Source: UBA11346 sp038318565 (lineage in GTDB: Bacteria; Planctomycetota; UBA11346). Taken from it: 64,000 bases of DNA. The notes beneath the pieces are model-generated. The model saw nothing but the letters and a program-made list of their open reading frames with translations. It searched no databases and was not told the DNA's origin. The stretch lies in assembly GCA_038318565.1 (NCBI GenBank), contig JBBQCI010000004.1, positions 1 to 64,000 on the forward strand, read 5' to 3'. Position numbers and translations under genes: made by a program. Below are positions 37,729 to 48,900 of this stretch, one piece after another (position 1 is the first letter of the stretch; each line of letters begins with the position of its first letter).

Positions 37729-38142
37729 TTGGAACTCTACGTCGGCAATCTCCCCTGGTCCATCGATGATGCCCAGCTCACCAGCATGTTCGCAGCCCAT
37801 GGCGCCGTTGTCCGCGCCAAGGTCGTCAGCGACCGCGACACCGGCCGCAGCCGCGGCTTCGGCTTCGTCACCATGGGTGATGAAGCTGGCGCGAACAAGG
37901 CCATCCAGGCCCTCAACGGCCAGGATAGCGGCGGCCGCGCTCTGACCGTTCGCAAGTCCGAGCCCCGTCCGGCAGGCGGACCCGGCGGACCCGGCGGCGG
38001 CGGCGGCGGCGGCGGTGGTCGTCCGGGCGGCGGCTTCGGTCGTCGTGAAGGCGGCGGCGGCGGCGGCGGCGGCGGCGGCTTCGGCGGCGGCGGCGGTGGT
38101 CGTCGTGAAGGCGGCGGCGGCGGCGGCGGCAGCCGTTACTGA
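37729..38142 (+). CDS. RRM-domain RNA-binding protein with Gly-rich tail
   Basis: A 137-residue protein. Residues 1-78 are one RNA-recognition motif with RNP2 (LYVGNL, 3-8) and RNP1 (RGFGFVTM, 42-49). The rest is almost pure Gly with interspersed Arg (GRREGGGG). It starts at a TTG (37729) with a GAGGAA ribosome-binding site. Bacterial proteins of this form are single-stranded RNA binders, often induced by cold. It is monocistronic: a 178-bp leader precedes it and a strong terminator follows. The GGC-rich coding stretch between 37998 and 38130 is low in complexity and prone to length change. Confidence 0.93.
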   Translation: MELYVGNLPWSIDDAQLTSMFAAHGAVVRAKVVSDRDTGRSRGFGFVTMGDEAGANKAIQALNGQDSGGRALTVRKSEPRPAGGPGGPGGGGGGGGGRPGGGFGRREGGGGGGGGGGFGGGGGGRREGGGGGGGSRY

Positions 38143-38169
38143 AGCGTAGCGCGTCAAGCGTTCGATCTT

Positions 38170-38204
38170 GCAACCGGCGGGTCTCCCGCCGGTTGCTTCG
38201 TTTT
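38170..38204 (+). terminator. Rho-independent terminator of the RRM gene
   Basis: A 12-bp perfect stem GCAACCGGCGGG / CCCGCCGGTTGC (38170-38181, 38185-38196) with a TCT loop is followed by TTCGTTTT. It lies 27 bp after the RRM gene stop. Confidence 0.88.
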
Positions 38205-38266
38205 GCGTGGCCGTTTGCATAGCTAGTTGCGCCGACCGTCACTGTTCCCAGTGTCCCGGCTCTTCT

Positions 38267-39127
38267 GTGAGTATTACACGTAGTGCCGTTGCCGGACACG
38301 AGGCCTTCACTGTATCGGCTCGTAAGCTGTCGGTGACCTGCGTGCCAACTCGCGGGGCCCATCTCACGTCGCTTCACCAGCATGGGCACGAATGGCTGTC
38401 TGTGCCCCTTGAGGGTCCACGCCTAGCCCCGGTAGCTGCACACGGATCTTTTTTTCCGCATCAGGAAGGTGCGGATGATTGTTTCCCGACGGTCGGTAGG
38501 GACATGGTGCGCGGGGTACGCCATCACGACCATGGTGAAGTCTGGCATCGTCCCTGGCGCATCTTGGAGGCGGTGAATCGCCTGTGGCTGAGCATTGATC
38601 TGCCAGTTTCAGGATTGCGCTGCGAGCGGAGCATCGCTGTCGAGGGCGACGGACTGCGCCTCGATTGGAGAATTACCAATCCGAAAAACCACCCGGTTCC
38701 CTACCTGTGGTGCTGGCATCCCTTGTTTGCTTGGCGTCCGGGAGACCGCCTGGAACTGCCCGGAGTGCAGCATGTATTAGAACGCTGGGTCCGGGGGACC
38801 GTCCAGCGGGATTGGCCGTTGGCCTGGCCCGGGGCCGATCTCTCGGCCGGCCTACTGGGTGACGAACCATTCTCCAAATCGTTCGTCCGCTCTAACGGGC
38901 TGGCGATTATGCGTTCAGGACACGCCGGTCTGGAGATTCGCTGGGATCCGCTGGTCCTGCCGTGGGCAGGGTTGTGGATCAAGCACGATGAAGGACTGCA
39001 TCAGTGGGCGATCGAACCCACCACAGTCAATTCCGACTGGTTGGGTAAACTCAATGTGATTCCGCCCGAGTCGATCCTGCCGGCCCATGGCGAACGCTCC
39101 TGGTCGATCAGGCTGCAACCACGCTGA
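38267..39127 (+). CDS. Aldose 1-epimerase (mutarotase)-family protein
   Basis: A 286-residue protein of the galactose-mutarotase-like fold (aldose 1-epimerase or hexose-6-phosphate mutarotase group). The initial strands VTCVPTRGAHLTSLHQHGHE, then FPHQEGADDCFPTVG, CWHPLFAW and the C-terminal HQWAIEPTTVNSD follow the family's pattern; the histidine and the glutamate would be the acid/base pair. The start is a GTG at 38267, which lies after the RRM terminator; an earlier TTG would fall inside the terminator and is rejected. The neighbours give no direct substrate hint. Confidence 0.78.
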   Translation: MSITRSAVAGHEAFTVSARKLSVTCVPTRGAHLTSLHQHGHEWLSVPLEGPRLAPVAAHGSFFPHQEGADDCFPTVGRDMVRGVRHHDHGEVWHRPWRILEAVNRLWLSIDLPVSGLRCERSIAVEGDGLRLDWRITNPKNHPVPYLWCWHPLFAWRPGDRLELPGVQHVLERWVRGTVQRDWPLAWPGADLSAGLLGDEPFSKSFVRSNGLAIMRSGHAGLEIRWDPLVLPWAGLWIKHDEGLHQWAIEPTTVNSDWLGKLNVIPPESILPAHGERSWSIRLQPR

Positions 39128-39238
39128 GCGATCCCGTCATCACTGCGTTGTCTTCGCTCATTCCAGGGTCGTGCTAGATTGGGACGGCTAAGGTCGCATC
39201 GCCGACCGAACGGGCGCCGTCAATCTTGCGTCTCCCTA

Positions 39239-40123
39239 TTAGTCCCGCCAGCGGCGGACCAGATCCCCATAGGCGTCGATGCGACGGTCGCGCAGGAACG
39301 GCCACCAGCGGCGGACGTTCTCGCTGCGCGTGCGGTCGATCGCGACCGAGAGGATGGCCGGTGTGTCGGCCGGCGCCTCAGCGAGCAATTCGCCCTGCGG
39401 GCCGGCGATGAAGCTGCTGCCCCAGAAACGGATACCCTGGCTGCGTCCCGACGGATCAGACTCGTGGCCGACCCGGTTGATCGACACCACCGGCAGCCCG
39501 TTGGCGATGGCGTGGCTGCGCTGGATCAGGATCCAAGCCTGGCGCTGGCGCTCCTGCTCATCGGCGGGATCGGCCGGGTTGGCGCCGATCGCAGTCGGAT
39601 AGATGAGAATGTCCGCCCCGGCCATCGCCATCAGGCGAGCGCCTTCGGGGTACCACTGGTCCCAGCAGACCAGCACGCCGAGCTTGCCGACCGAGGTCTG
39701 GATGGGGGTGAAGCCGAGATCGCCCGGCGTGAAGTAGAACTTCTCTTCGAAGCCGGGGTCGTGCGGGATGTGCATCTTGCGGTAGATCCCGGCCAGCGTC
39801 CCGTCCCGTTCAATCACGGCTGCGGTATTGTGGTGCAGGCCAGGGGCGCGGCGTTCGAACAGCGAGGTCACCAGGACGACGCCCAGCTCTTTGGCGAGGG
39901 CTCCGTAAAATGCGGTGCTTGGTCCCGGGATCGGCTCTGCGAGGTCGCAGAGCGCGACATCCAGAGTCTGGCAAAAGTAGGTGCTGGCGTGCAGCTCCTG
40001 CAGGCAGACTAGCTGGGCGCCGCGGGCGGCGGCCTGGCGTATGCCGGCGGCGAGATGATCGCGCATGGCGCTGGCCGAACCCTGCCAGGCGGCCTGGACG
40101 AGGGCGACATTCAGTGTGGTCAT
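39239..40123 (-). CDS. aguB: N-carbamoylputrescine amidase
   Basis: A 294-residue nitrilase-superfamily enzyme that cleaves N-carbamoylputrescine to putrescine, CO2 and ammonia. The catalytic triad is visible: Glu43 in CLQELH, Lys116 in YRKMHIPHD, and Cys153 in LVCWDQWYPEGAR. CWDQWYPE with ALxGAD-type residues and IYPTAIG is characteristic of AguB as opposed to other nitrilases. The start ATG at 40123 overlaps the aguA stop by 4 bp. It is the second gene of the minus-strand aguA-aguB operon. Confidence 0.95.
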   Translation of the reverse strand: MTTLNVALVQAAWQGSASAMRDHLAAGIRQAAARGAQLVCLQELHASTYFCQTLDVALCDLAEPIPGPSTAFYGALAKELGVVLVTSLFERRAPGLHHNTAAVIERDGTLAGIYRKMHIPHDPGFEEKFYFTPGDLGFTPIQTSVGKLGVLVCWDQWYPEGARLMAMAGADILIYPTAIGANPADPADEQERQRQAWILIQRSHAIANGLPVVSINRVGHESDPSGRSQGIRFWGSSFIAGPQGELLAEAPADTPAILSVAIDRTRSENVRRWWPFLRDRRIDAYGDLVRRWRD

Positions 40124-41178
40124 GGGAAAACCTCCTGCGGGATCTGCATGGTGGCGCAGTGGAGCGAACCGTGCTGCCAGATCAGCGCGCTGCAATCCAC
40201 GCCTTCGATCTGCAGGCCGGGACAGGCTTCGGCGACCGCGCGCAAGGCGGCGGTATCGCGCGCCGGCTCACGGTACGTCGGGACGAGGACGGCCCCATTC
40301 ACGAACAGGATGTTGGCGTACGTCGCCGGGATGCGGTGTCCATCAAGCGGACAGAAACGAGGCGCTGCCCACGGCAGGGCGACTAGGCGGAAAGATTTGC
40401 CGGCAGCGGTGCGCAGCTCGCGCAGTTCCGCTTCCATGCGCGCAAAGCCGGCATGGTGCTCGTCAGCGGGATCATCGCAGCGGACGTAGAGGATGGTATC
40501 GTTCGGGCATAGGCGCGCGATGGTGTCGATGTGGGCGTCGGTGTCATCGCCGACGAGGTGCCCATGGGCCAGCCACAGCACCCGCTTCGCCCCAAGATGC
40601 CGACCCAGGGCCGCTTCGACCGCAGCGCGGTCGAGATGCGGGTTGCGGTTGGCGGACAGTAGGCAGGCCTCGGTGGTTAGGATCGTACCCGCGCCGTCGC
40701 TCTCGATCGAGCCGCCCTCAAGGATCAGGCCGACCGTCTCCAGGGCGGCCTGGCCAAGTCCGCCGGCAACGTGCAGCCTGCGGGTGGCCCGGTTGTCATC
40801 GGGCGCGGCAAACTTCAGGCCCCAGCCGTTGAAGCCGAAGTCCAGACAGAAGGGGCGACCATAACGAAGCACGGTGATTGGGCCGAAGTCGCGGATCCAG
40901 GTGTCATCGCAGGGCACATCACCGCGGACGTCGACGCGTTCTTCGGGAATGGCCATGGCTGCCAGCTGACCGCGCACCTCATTGACGTCGTCGGCCAGGA
41001 TAATCACCCGGCAGTGCCGGGCGATTGCGGTGGTGAGGCCCCGGTAGCACGCCTGGGCCTGGTCCAGGTACGGCGCCCAGTCGCCCTGGGCGTGCGGCCA
41101 GGCGAGCAGGACGGCACCAACCGGGGCCCACTCGGCAGGCATCTGTATGGCTGTCGGGAAGTCGGGTATTCCGCTCAT
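40120..41178 (-). CDS. aguA: Agmatine deiminase
   Basis: A 352-residue agmatine deiminase converting agmatine to N-carbamoylputrescine. The PAD-type active site is visible: DDTWIRDFGP, GGSIESDG, HGHLVGDDTDAHID, and the nucleophilic Cys341 in GSLHCATMQIP near the C-terminus. The N-terminus MPAEW...LLAWPH is typical. The ATG at 41178 is preferred over an earlier ATG at 41220, which adds an unrelated 14 residues. It is divergent from speA (83 bp apart), so the two halves of the putrescine route share one control region. Confidence 0.96.
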   Translation of the reverse strand: MSGIPDFPTAIQMPAEWAPVGAVLLAWPHAQGDWAPYLDQAQACYRGLTTAIARHCRVIILADDVNEVRGQLAAMAIPEERVDVRGDVPCDDTWIRDFGPITVLRYGRPFCLDFGFNGWGLKFAAPDDNRATRRLHVAGGLGQAALETVGLILEGGSIESDGAGTILTTEACLLSANRNPHLDRAAVEAALGRHLGAKRVLWLAHGHLVGDDTDAHIDTIARLCPNDTILYVRCDDPADEHHAGFARMEAELRELRTAAGKSFRLVALPWAAPRFCPLDGHRIPATYANILFVNGAVLVPTYREPARDTAALRAVAEACPGLQIEGVDCSALIWQHGSLHCATMQIPQEVFP

Positions 41179-41195
41179 GGCGCGGGAGGCTATAC

Positions 41196-41215
41196 GGTGC
41201 GCGCCGCCGCGCACC
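41196..41215. other. Hairpin between aguA and speA
   Basis: GGTGCGCG / CGCGCACC (8-bp perfect stem, CCGC loop) lies in the 83-bp divergent region, 46 bp before the speA start. It could be an operator palindrome or a 5' leader hairpin; nothing else distinguishes the two. Confidence 0.35.
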
Positions 41216-41261
41216 CCCATCCACCTGCCGCCTCGTCTGCGAGAGTCCGGGAGAAGATCTG

Positions 41262-43181
41262 ATGAAGCCTGAGACCCTTGATCGCTGGAACGTCCAGCAG
41301 TCCGCCGAGCTCTACAACGTCAGGGCCTGGGGCTCTGGCTTCTTCGACGTCAACCCCGCCGGCGAGGTGGTGGTCAAGTTGCAGAACGGTGCCGAGACGG
41401 TCGATGTGTCGCTGATGGAGGTGGTTGCGGGTATCAAGGAGCGCGGCATGGGCATGCCCGTGCTGCTGCGCTTCCGCGACATCCTCGACCGCACCATCCA
41501 GCGCATTAACGAAGGCTTCAGCGAAGCGATCGCTCAGGCCGGATACAAGGGCGTTTACCGCGGGGTCTATCCGATCAAGGTCAACCAGCAGCAGCAGGTG
41601 GTCGAGGAGATCGCTCAGTTCGGCAAGCGTTACCACCACGGCCTCGAAGCCGGCAGCAAGGCCGAACTGCTCATCGCCCTCGCCTACATGCAGGACGCCG
41701 AGTCCTACATCGTGTGCAACGGCTATAAGGATGCCGAGTTCATCGATCTCGCGCTGTCGAGTCTAAAGATGGGCGCCCAGACTCTAATCGTGCTGGAAAT
41801 GGTCTCCGAACTAGAGTTGGTGCTTGAGCGCGCCGCCAAGCTCGGAGTCAAGCCACGCCTCGGCCTGCGCCTCAAGTTGTCATCGAAGGTGCCCGGCAAA
41901 TGGACTGAGAGCAGCGGCGACCGTTCGACCTTCGGCCTGACCATGGCGGACACCATCCGCATCGTCGACATGCTGCGTGACAAGGGGATGCTCGACTGCC
42001 TGCAGATGGTCCACTACCACCTCGGCAGCCAGATCCCCAACATCGGGGCCGTGCGTACCGCCGCCCAGGAAGCCGTGCGCGCCTACTGCGACCTCGTCAA
42101 GGAAGGAGCGGCGATGGGCATCTTCGACATTGGAGGCGGCCTGGCCGTCGACTACGATGGTTCGAAAACCAACTTCCCCGGCAGCCGCAACTACGACATC
42201 AAGGAGTACTGCTCCGACGTTGTTGAGACGATCATGTCGGCATGTGACAAGGAGGGCTTGGCGCATCCGAATATCATTTCGGAATCCGGCCGCTTCCTTG
42301 TCAGCTACAGCTCGGTGCTGATCTTCAATGTGCTGGAAGCCTCGCGCTTCGAGCCTGGCGAGGAGCAGGTCGAAGAGCCGGCGAAGGACGCTCATGCCTC
42401 GCTGCGCGAGTTGGCCGACATCTACAAGACGGTCTCGCCGAAGAACCTGCAGGAGTGCTTCAACGACGCGGTTTATCACCGCGACGAGATCCGCACAGCC
42501 TTCCTGCATGCCGGAGTCAACCTGCGTCAGCGTGCCCAGGGCGAAAACCTGTTCTGGCGTGTGGTCGGCAAGATTCTGCGCGAGTGCGAAGAACTGAAGA
42601 ATGTTCCCGAGGATCTCAAGGATCTGCAAGAAGCCTTGTGCGACATCTACTACGGCAACTTCTCGGTCTTCCAGTCGCTGCCTGACTCATGGGCTATCGG
42701 CCAGCTCTTCCCGATCATGCCGATCCATCGGCTCGGCGAGCGCCCCAATCGCCAAGGCAGCTTCAGCGACATCACCTGTGACTGCGACGGCAAAATCGAC
42801 AACTTTATCGATCTGCACGACGTGAAAAAGACCCTGCCGCTGCACGAGCTGCGCGCCGGCGAGGACTATGTCTGCGGCGTCTTCCTGGTCGGCGCCTATC
42901 AGGAGACCCTGGGCGATCTGCACAACCTGTTCGGCGATACCAACATCGTCTCGGTGAAGCTCGACGCTGACGGCCGCATCGACTTCACCAGCGAGGTCAA
43001 GGGCGACTCGGTCGCTGACGTCCTCGGCTATGTCGAATACGATCCGAAGGACCTCGTCGCGATGTTCCGCGACCGCGCCGAGCGCGCAGTGCGCGAAGGC
43101 AAGCTCTCCCCGACCGAACGTCGTGAGATCGTCGAGAACTACGCCGCCGGCATCCAGGGATATACCTACTTCGAATCGTGA
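41262..43181 (+). CDS. speA: Biosynthetic arginine decarboxylase (SpeA type)
   Basis: A 639-residue PLP enzyme of the alanine-racemase-fold group, making agmatine from arginine. PLP-binding Lys106 lies in GVYPIKVNQQQ. Other family blocks are YHHGLEAGSKAELL, LGLRLKLSSKVPGKW, LGSQIPNIG, FDIGGGLAVDYDGS, SESGRFLVSYSSVL and LPDSWAIGQLFPIMPIHRLG. Length matches bacterial SpeA. It leads the plus-strand half of the polyamine block; the dehydrogenase gene follows after a 108-bp gap that contains a hairpin. Confidence 0.96.
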   Translation: MKPETLDRWNVQQSAELYNVRAWGSGFFDVNPAGEVVVKLQNGAETVDVSLMEVVAGIKERGMGMPVLLRFRDILDRTIQRINEGFSEAIAQAGYKGVYRGVYPIKVNQQQQVVEEIAQFGKRYHHGLEAGSKAELLIALAYMQDAESYIVCNGYKDAEFIDLALSSLKMGAQTLIVLEMVSELELVLERAAKLGVKPRLGLRLKLSSKVPGKWTESSGDRSTFGLTMADTIRIVDMLRDKGMLDCLQMVHYHLGSQIPNIGAVRTAAQEAVRAYCDLVKEGAAMGIFDIGGGLAVDYDGSKTNFPGSRNYDIKEYCSDVVETIMSACDKEGLAHPNIISESGRFLVSYSSVLIFNVLEASRFEPGEEQVEEPAKDAHASLRELADIYKTVSPKNLQECFNDAVYHRDEIRTAFLHAGVNLRQRAQGENLFWRVVGKILRECEELKNVPEDLKDLQEALCDIYYGNFSVFQSLPDSWAIGQLFPIMPIHRLGERPNRQGSFSDITCDCDGKIDNFIDLHDVKKTLPLHELRAGEDYVCGVFLVGAYQETLGDLHNLFGDTNIVSVKLDADGRIDFTSEVKGDSVADVLGYVEYDPKDLVAMFRDRAERAVREGKLSPTERREIVENYAAGIQGYTYFES

Positions 43182-43198
43182 GATGCGGCTGGGACTGA

Positions 43199-43226
43199 AA
43201 GCGCCGCTGGACTGCCAGCGGCGCTT
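43199..43226 (+). terminator. Hairpin between speA and the dehydrogenase gene
   Basis: AAGCGCCGCTGG / CCAGCGGCGCTT is a 12-bp perfect stem with an ACTG loop, 18 bp after the speA stop. It lacks a clear U run, so it may be a weak terminator or an mRNA-stability or processing hairpin that sets the ratio between speA and the downstream genes. Confidence 0.5.
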
Positions 43227-43289
43227 CCACCTCCAGTCTACATGCCAGTCTCCAGCTTCCAGCCAGCCTAAAGCCCTTCGGAGTCATCC

Positions 43290-44495
<1,206 letters not shown>

Positions 44496-44503
44496 AGGCG
44501 CGC

Positions 44504-45667
44504 ATGGATCCGATCCCCGAGACGCCGATCACCGATCTCGACTGGGATCGGGTTCCTTCCCCGAGTTTCGTCGTCGATCTGCGCCTGCTTGAGCGCAATG
44601 CCCGCCTGCTGGCGCGGGTGCGGCAGGAGGCTGGATGCCGCGTCCTTGCGGCGCTCAAGGGCTTTTCGATGTGGGGCGTGTTTCCCACTCTGAAGCCGTA
44701 CCTGGACGGCTGTGCTGCGTCGGGGCCGATCGAGGCACAGCTGGCGCGCGAGGAGTTCAACAAGGAGGTGCATACCTATGCGCCAGCCTTCAGTGATGAG
44801 GACATGCGCGAGACGCTGGCGCTCACCGACCATCTGGTGTTCAACTCGACCAGCCAGCTGGTCAAGCATCTGCCGGCGGTGCGTGCTTGTGGTCGCCACA
44901 TCGAGGTCGGTCTGCGGGTCAATCCGCAGTATTCCGAGGTTGACGTTGAACTATATAATCCCTGCGCCCTGGGCAGCCGCCTTGGCTGCCGGCGTGACGA
45001 GATTGGCGCTGACCTGCCGGCCGGGGTTGATGGCCTGCATTTCCACGTCATGTGCGAGCAGGGTGCCGACGTGCTGGAGCGCGTCCTTCAACACGTTGAG
45101 GACCGCTTCGGGGACTGGTTTCCCAAACTGAAGTGGATCAATTTCGGTGGTGGCCACCACATCACCAAGCCGGGATACGACGTTGATGGTCTGATCGCCC
45201 TGATCCGCGATTTCCGCGCGCGGCATCCGCACCTCACCGTCTATCTCGAACCGGGTGAGGCGATCGCGCTGGGCACCGGTGTGCTGGTCGGGACGGTGAT
45301 GGACATTGTGCGCAACGGCATGCCGATCGCGATCCTGGATGTCTCGGCGACGGCGCACATGCCGGACACACTGGAGATGCCCTACCGTCCGACCATCCAC
45401 GGAGCGGGCGATGCTGGCGCGACGCCGTATACGTACCGCTTGGGCGGTCCGACCTGTCTGGCAGGCGACGTCAGTGGCGATTGGTCCTTTCCGGCTCCGC
45501 TGGTGCCGGGCCAGCGCCTGGTCTTTGCCGACATGGCGCACTACACGATGGTCAAGACGACGATGTTCAACGGGGTGAAGCACCCCTCGATCGTCACTTG
45601 GGACGGTCGCGACCTGCGCGTCATTCGCCGCTTCGGCTACGCCGACTACAAGGCGCGGCTGTCGTAG
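44504..45667 (+). CDS. nspC: Carboxy(nor)spermidine decarboxylase
   Basis: A 387-residue PLP decarboxylase of the alanine-racemase fold that removes the carboxyl group from carboxyspermidine or carboxynorspermidine. PLP-binding Lys52 lies in LAALKGFSMW, an NspC hallmark. Others are GSRLGCRRDEI, DGLHFHVMCEQGAD, WINFGGGHHITKPGYD, YLEPGEAIALGTG, GGPTCLAGDVSGDW and FADMAHYTMVKTTMFNG. The ATG at 44504 is 8 bp after the dehydrogenase stop. It ends the polyamine operon, with a terminator 29 bp beyond. Confidence 0.95.
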   Translation: MDPIPETPITDLDWDRVPSPSFVVDLRLLERNARLLARVRQEAGCRVLAALKGFSMWGVFPTLKPYLDGCAASGPIEAQLAREEFNKEVHTYAPAFSDEDMRETLALTDHLVFNSTSQLVKHLPAVRACGRHIEVGLRVNPQYSEVDVELYNPCALGSRLGCRRDEIGADLPAGVDGLHFHVMCEQGADVLERVLQHVEDRFGDWFPKLKWINFGGGHHITKPGYDVDGLIALIRDFRARHPHLTVYLEPGEAIALGTGVLVGTVMDIVRNGMPIAILDVSATAHMPDTLEMPYRPTIHGAGDAGATPYTYRLGGPTCLAGDVSGDWSFPAPLVPGQRLVFADMAHYTMVKTTMFNGVKHPSIVTWDGRDLRVIRRFGYADYKARLS

Positions 45668-45696
45668 TAGGCGATGTCCGACCCCGGACGGAAAAT

Positions 45697-45728
45697 GACA
45701 AACCCCCGGCGCAAGCCGGGGGTTTGTC
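45697..45728. terminator. Bidirectional terminator between nspC and tRNA-Met
   Basis: GACAAACCCCCGGC / GCCGGGGGTTTGTC is a 14-bp perfect stem with a GCAA tetraloop. A-rich and T-rich outer arms provide a U run for both nspC (plus) and the tRNA (minus). Confidence 0.85.
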
Positions 45729-45731
45729 GTC

Positions 45732-45807
45732 TGGTAGCAGCGAGAGGAATCGAACCTCCGACCTAAGGCTTATGAAGCCTCCGCTCTAACCCCTGAGCTA
45801 CGCTGCC
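45732..45807 (-). tRNA. tRNA-Met (CAU anticodon)
   Basis: Reading the minus strand, the acceptor GGCAGCG (45807-45801) pairs with CGCTGCT, followed by discriminator A and encoded CCA (45732-45734). The D arm is GCTC...GAGC. The anticodon stem GAGGC/GCCTT closes the loop TTCATAA with anticodon CAT. The T arm is GGAGG-TTCGATT-CCTCT. The G1-U72 acceptor pair and sequence resemble elongator tRNA-Met rather than the initiator; tRNA-Ile2 (lysidine) also reads CAT genomically and cannot be fully excluded. The whole 45668-45969 gap contains only this tRNA and the terminator. Confidence 0.93.
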
Positions 45808-45969
45808 AAGCGGGCGGGGATGCTAGCGGGCTACCTGAAGCGGGCAAGATGTGGGATCCGCCTCGCTAGGGATCCTCCCGAGACCCGAATCGGCCAGGAT
45901 GGCAGGACCAGGCATCCGTCACTGCGACAGGGGTTGGCGTTTCGCCGCGGCTCATAGGCTGTTCGCCCC

Positions 45970-48900
45970 ATGATCGCCTCGCCCTCGCAACGCTGGTCCA
46001 GCGCCGTGCACGATATCTTTGCCTGCGCCCGCGGCCGGCTCCCCGCCAGCTTTTTGGAGCGCAAACTGGCCGATCTCGGCCTGGCTGCGGTCAAGCCGCT
46101 GCCCAATGCCGAGCTGCCGCGCTTCGAGAAGGCGATCGACCTGGTCAACGCGCTGATCGCCGGACGTCCGGCCCCGGGTGGATTGCGTCCGGATGCGGCG
46201 ATGGACGCCTGCTTCCCGACCGATCACGCAACGTTGGGTGCGATGCGCACTTTGGCCGACGAATACATCGTTTCGATGCGGCCACAGAAGGCTAAGAAGA
46301 CCGCTGCAGCTGCAGCTGTAGCTGTAGCTGTAGCTACCGCGCCGCCAGCTGGTGGACCGGTTGCGGCGCCACCTGAGGGTGATGCGCGTCCTCAGCGCGA
46401 CCAGCGCGGACCACGTGACGGCGGCATGCGCGACCCACGCGGCCCGCGCGACGGCGGCATGCGTGATCAGCGTGATCAGCGCCCACAGCGTGAGTACCGT
46501 GAGCGTCCGGCCCCTGCCGCTCTGCCGCCCCGTCCGCCGCGCATCCTATGGGAAGCCTGGCTTGGTCGTCATCTGGCTGAAGCCGCTGCGCGCCCGCAGG
46601 TCCAGCCTGTCGTGCCCGTGCCCGCAACCAGCGAGTCCGCTCCTGCAGATGCTGTTCCGGCTCCGTCAGCCGATGGTGCCCAACCGGCTCTCTCGCCGGT
46701 AGTTGCCGCCCCGCCAGCAGCCATCGCGCCAGTCGAAGTCTTCGTGCCGGCGGCTCTGGCCACCTGGCAAGTCGATGGCGATGCCAAGCGCATGCTGGCG
46801 CGCATCCGTGAACGTGTGGCTCAGGTGGTGGCCGCCAAAGTGGCTGGCGCTGACCAGGCTCCGGCCATCCGCGAAGTCGCCTTTGCTGTACTGCGTCCGC
46901 CATTGCCGGTTCGCGATGACCTGCGCGGTCTGATTCTGGAGCATCTCCAGGCCCAAGGCGTGCAGCTGACCATGGCGGCCCTTTATCCGCCGCCGCCGGT
47001 TGCGGCCCTCCGCCGTGACTGGGAAGGCCTGCTGGCCGCACGTGGCCCTGAGGATCCGGGCGTCATCAACGCCTGGAAGCGGCTGATCGATGCGCACCCC
47101 GAGGCCAAGGCAAAGCTTGAGTCCGAGCGCGCCAAGGAACTCGATGACCTGATCCACCGGCTGGGCGCCATCGCCCGCGCCGAAGGCGAGGAAGCGCCGG
47201 CTGCGCGCGACACCCGGGCCCGCATCGAAGCCCGTTTCGCCGGCACCGCCGAACGTCTTGCCAGCGAACTGGCCCAGGTGCGCACCGCCGCCGAAGCGAT
47301 CGCTGCTGCTGGTCGGCTGGTCGCTGAACGCAGCTGGGCCGATCCGGCTGTGCTGGAGGCGATTGCCGCCCTGGATGGACCGTCGAGGGATCGTCTGCAA
47401 GCCCAGCGTCGTCACGAACTCGACGAGCTCGAGCGCCGCTTCCGTGCCGCCCTGAAGGAACACGGCCCGGAAGGCGAGGCGACGGTCGCCGCCCAGGTCC
47501 GCTTGGCCGAGCGTTTCCCGGATGAAGGCTCGCAAGCTGGCGAGCGGATGGCTCGCGTCCGCCGTGGTGATGAACTGGCTCAGCAAGAGCAGGAGCGTCG
47601 CGCCGCTGGCCGTTCCCTCTCCGCCGTGCATCTCGGCACCGCTGAGCACCGCCTGACCCGACTCAAGCCGCAGAACGCCTGGCGCCTGGTGGTGGCGGTG
47701 TCCGGCATCCGTGGACGTGGCGAGAAGGGCCGCAGGCCTGGACATATCGTCGGGCTGCTGCTGAACGGTCCGACCGCCCACGGTCCGGTCGAAGCCACCT
47801 GGCGGGCCGCCGAATGCGCCAGTCTCGACGAGATGGACGCTGTGGTCCAGGCGGTTGCCGATCGCGAGATCGGCGTCATCGGCCTGCCCTTGGCCGATTG
47901 CCCCGAACGTAGCGAATCCTGGGCCGATGGCGTACATGCCCTAGCGGCCCTGGTCGCCCTGGCGCTTCCTGTTAGTGCTGCGACCACGGTGGCTGTCGAA
48001 CTGCCGGCGTGGGCCGATGGTGTCGACCGCGCCGCACTGACCGTCGCGTTGGCAGCTCTGGGCAGCGATCGCGGGATCAGCCTGTCGCTAGTCAACTCTA
48101 GCGATCATGCGCCGGCCCTGGCCGAAGCGGTGGCCTGGAGCTGGGGTGGCCGTCGTGAGACGGAAGCCGCGCGCATCCGTCAGTCCGGATTGGCGACGTG
48201 CCTGCTGGAGCCAGGCCCCACTCTGAGCGATGTCCTTACGCATCTGCCGGTCGGAACCCTGCCAGCGTGGTCGGTGTGGACCGCGCTGCTCGGCGAAGCC
48301 GCCACCGACGCCGGCGGACTGGCCGAAGCTTTGCTTGCTCGCATCGGCGCCCGCATCGGCGCCGATGCCGAGTCAGCGCTCGCCTTGCAGCGGCACCTCA
48401 CGGGACTGGCTCGTGGCCGCATCGCCGATGCTCCGCGTCTGGCTGGTGAACTCGCTTGGTTGGAGGCGCATGGCTCCGCTCAGCTACGTCCGCGCGACCG
48501 ACTGCGCCTGGACGCCTCGCTGGTCTCCACCCAGGCGGCTGCCGGTTCGCTCACCGCCGCGGCAGTCACCAAGCTCGGCCTGCGGCTCGCCGAGTTGCGG
48601 GACGACCTGCCAGCCGAGGTGGTCGAGACCGCCCTGCACGCTGCCGCTTCCGCGCGCGAAGCCCTCGAAGTTGAGCACGCCGAAGCGCTGATCGCCCCGT
48701 GGGCCCGCACCGAGGCGATTGCCTGCGGTGGTCGCGCCAACTTCATCCGCTTGGCCGAAGAACGTGCCCGGATTGCTGCCGTCGAAGGTCGCTGGAAAGA
48801 CGCACGCAAGCAGCTGGAACGCGCCGAGGAGGCCGCCGGCCGCCTCGCCGACGACCAGGATCGGGCCGGGGCTCAGGGCCGTCTGACCTGCCTGCGCAGC

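Noticed and set aside
37998..38130. GGC-rich repeats as a possible CRISPR or minisatellite
   Set aside because: They are the coding sequence of the Gly-rich tail of the RRM protein; there are no regular spacers.
46666..47937. 423-codon minus-strand frame opposite the 1161-residue protein
   Set aside because: No family features; composition mirrors the plus-strand protein. I also considered the opposite case, that the plus frame is the shadow, but its uninterrupted 3.5 kb length and start context favour the plus strand.
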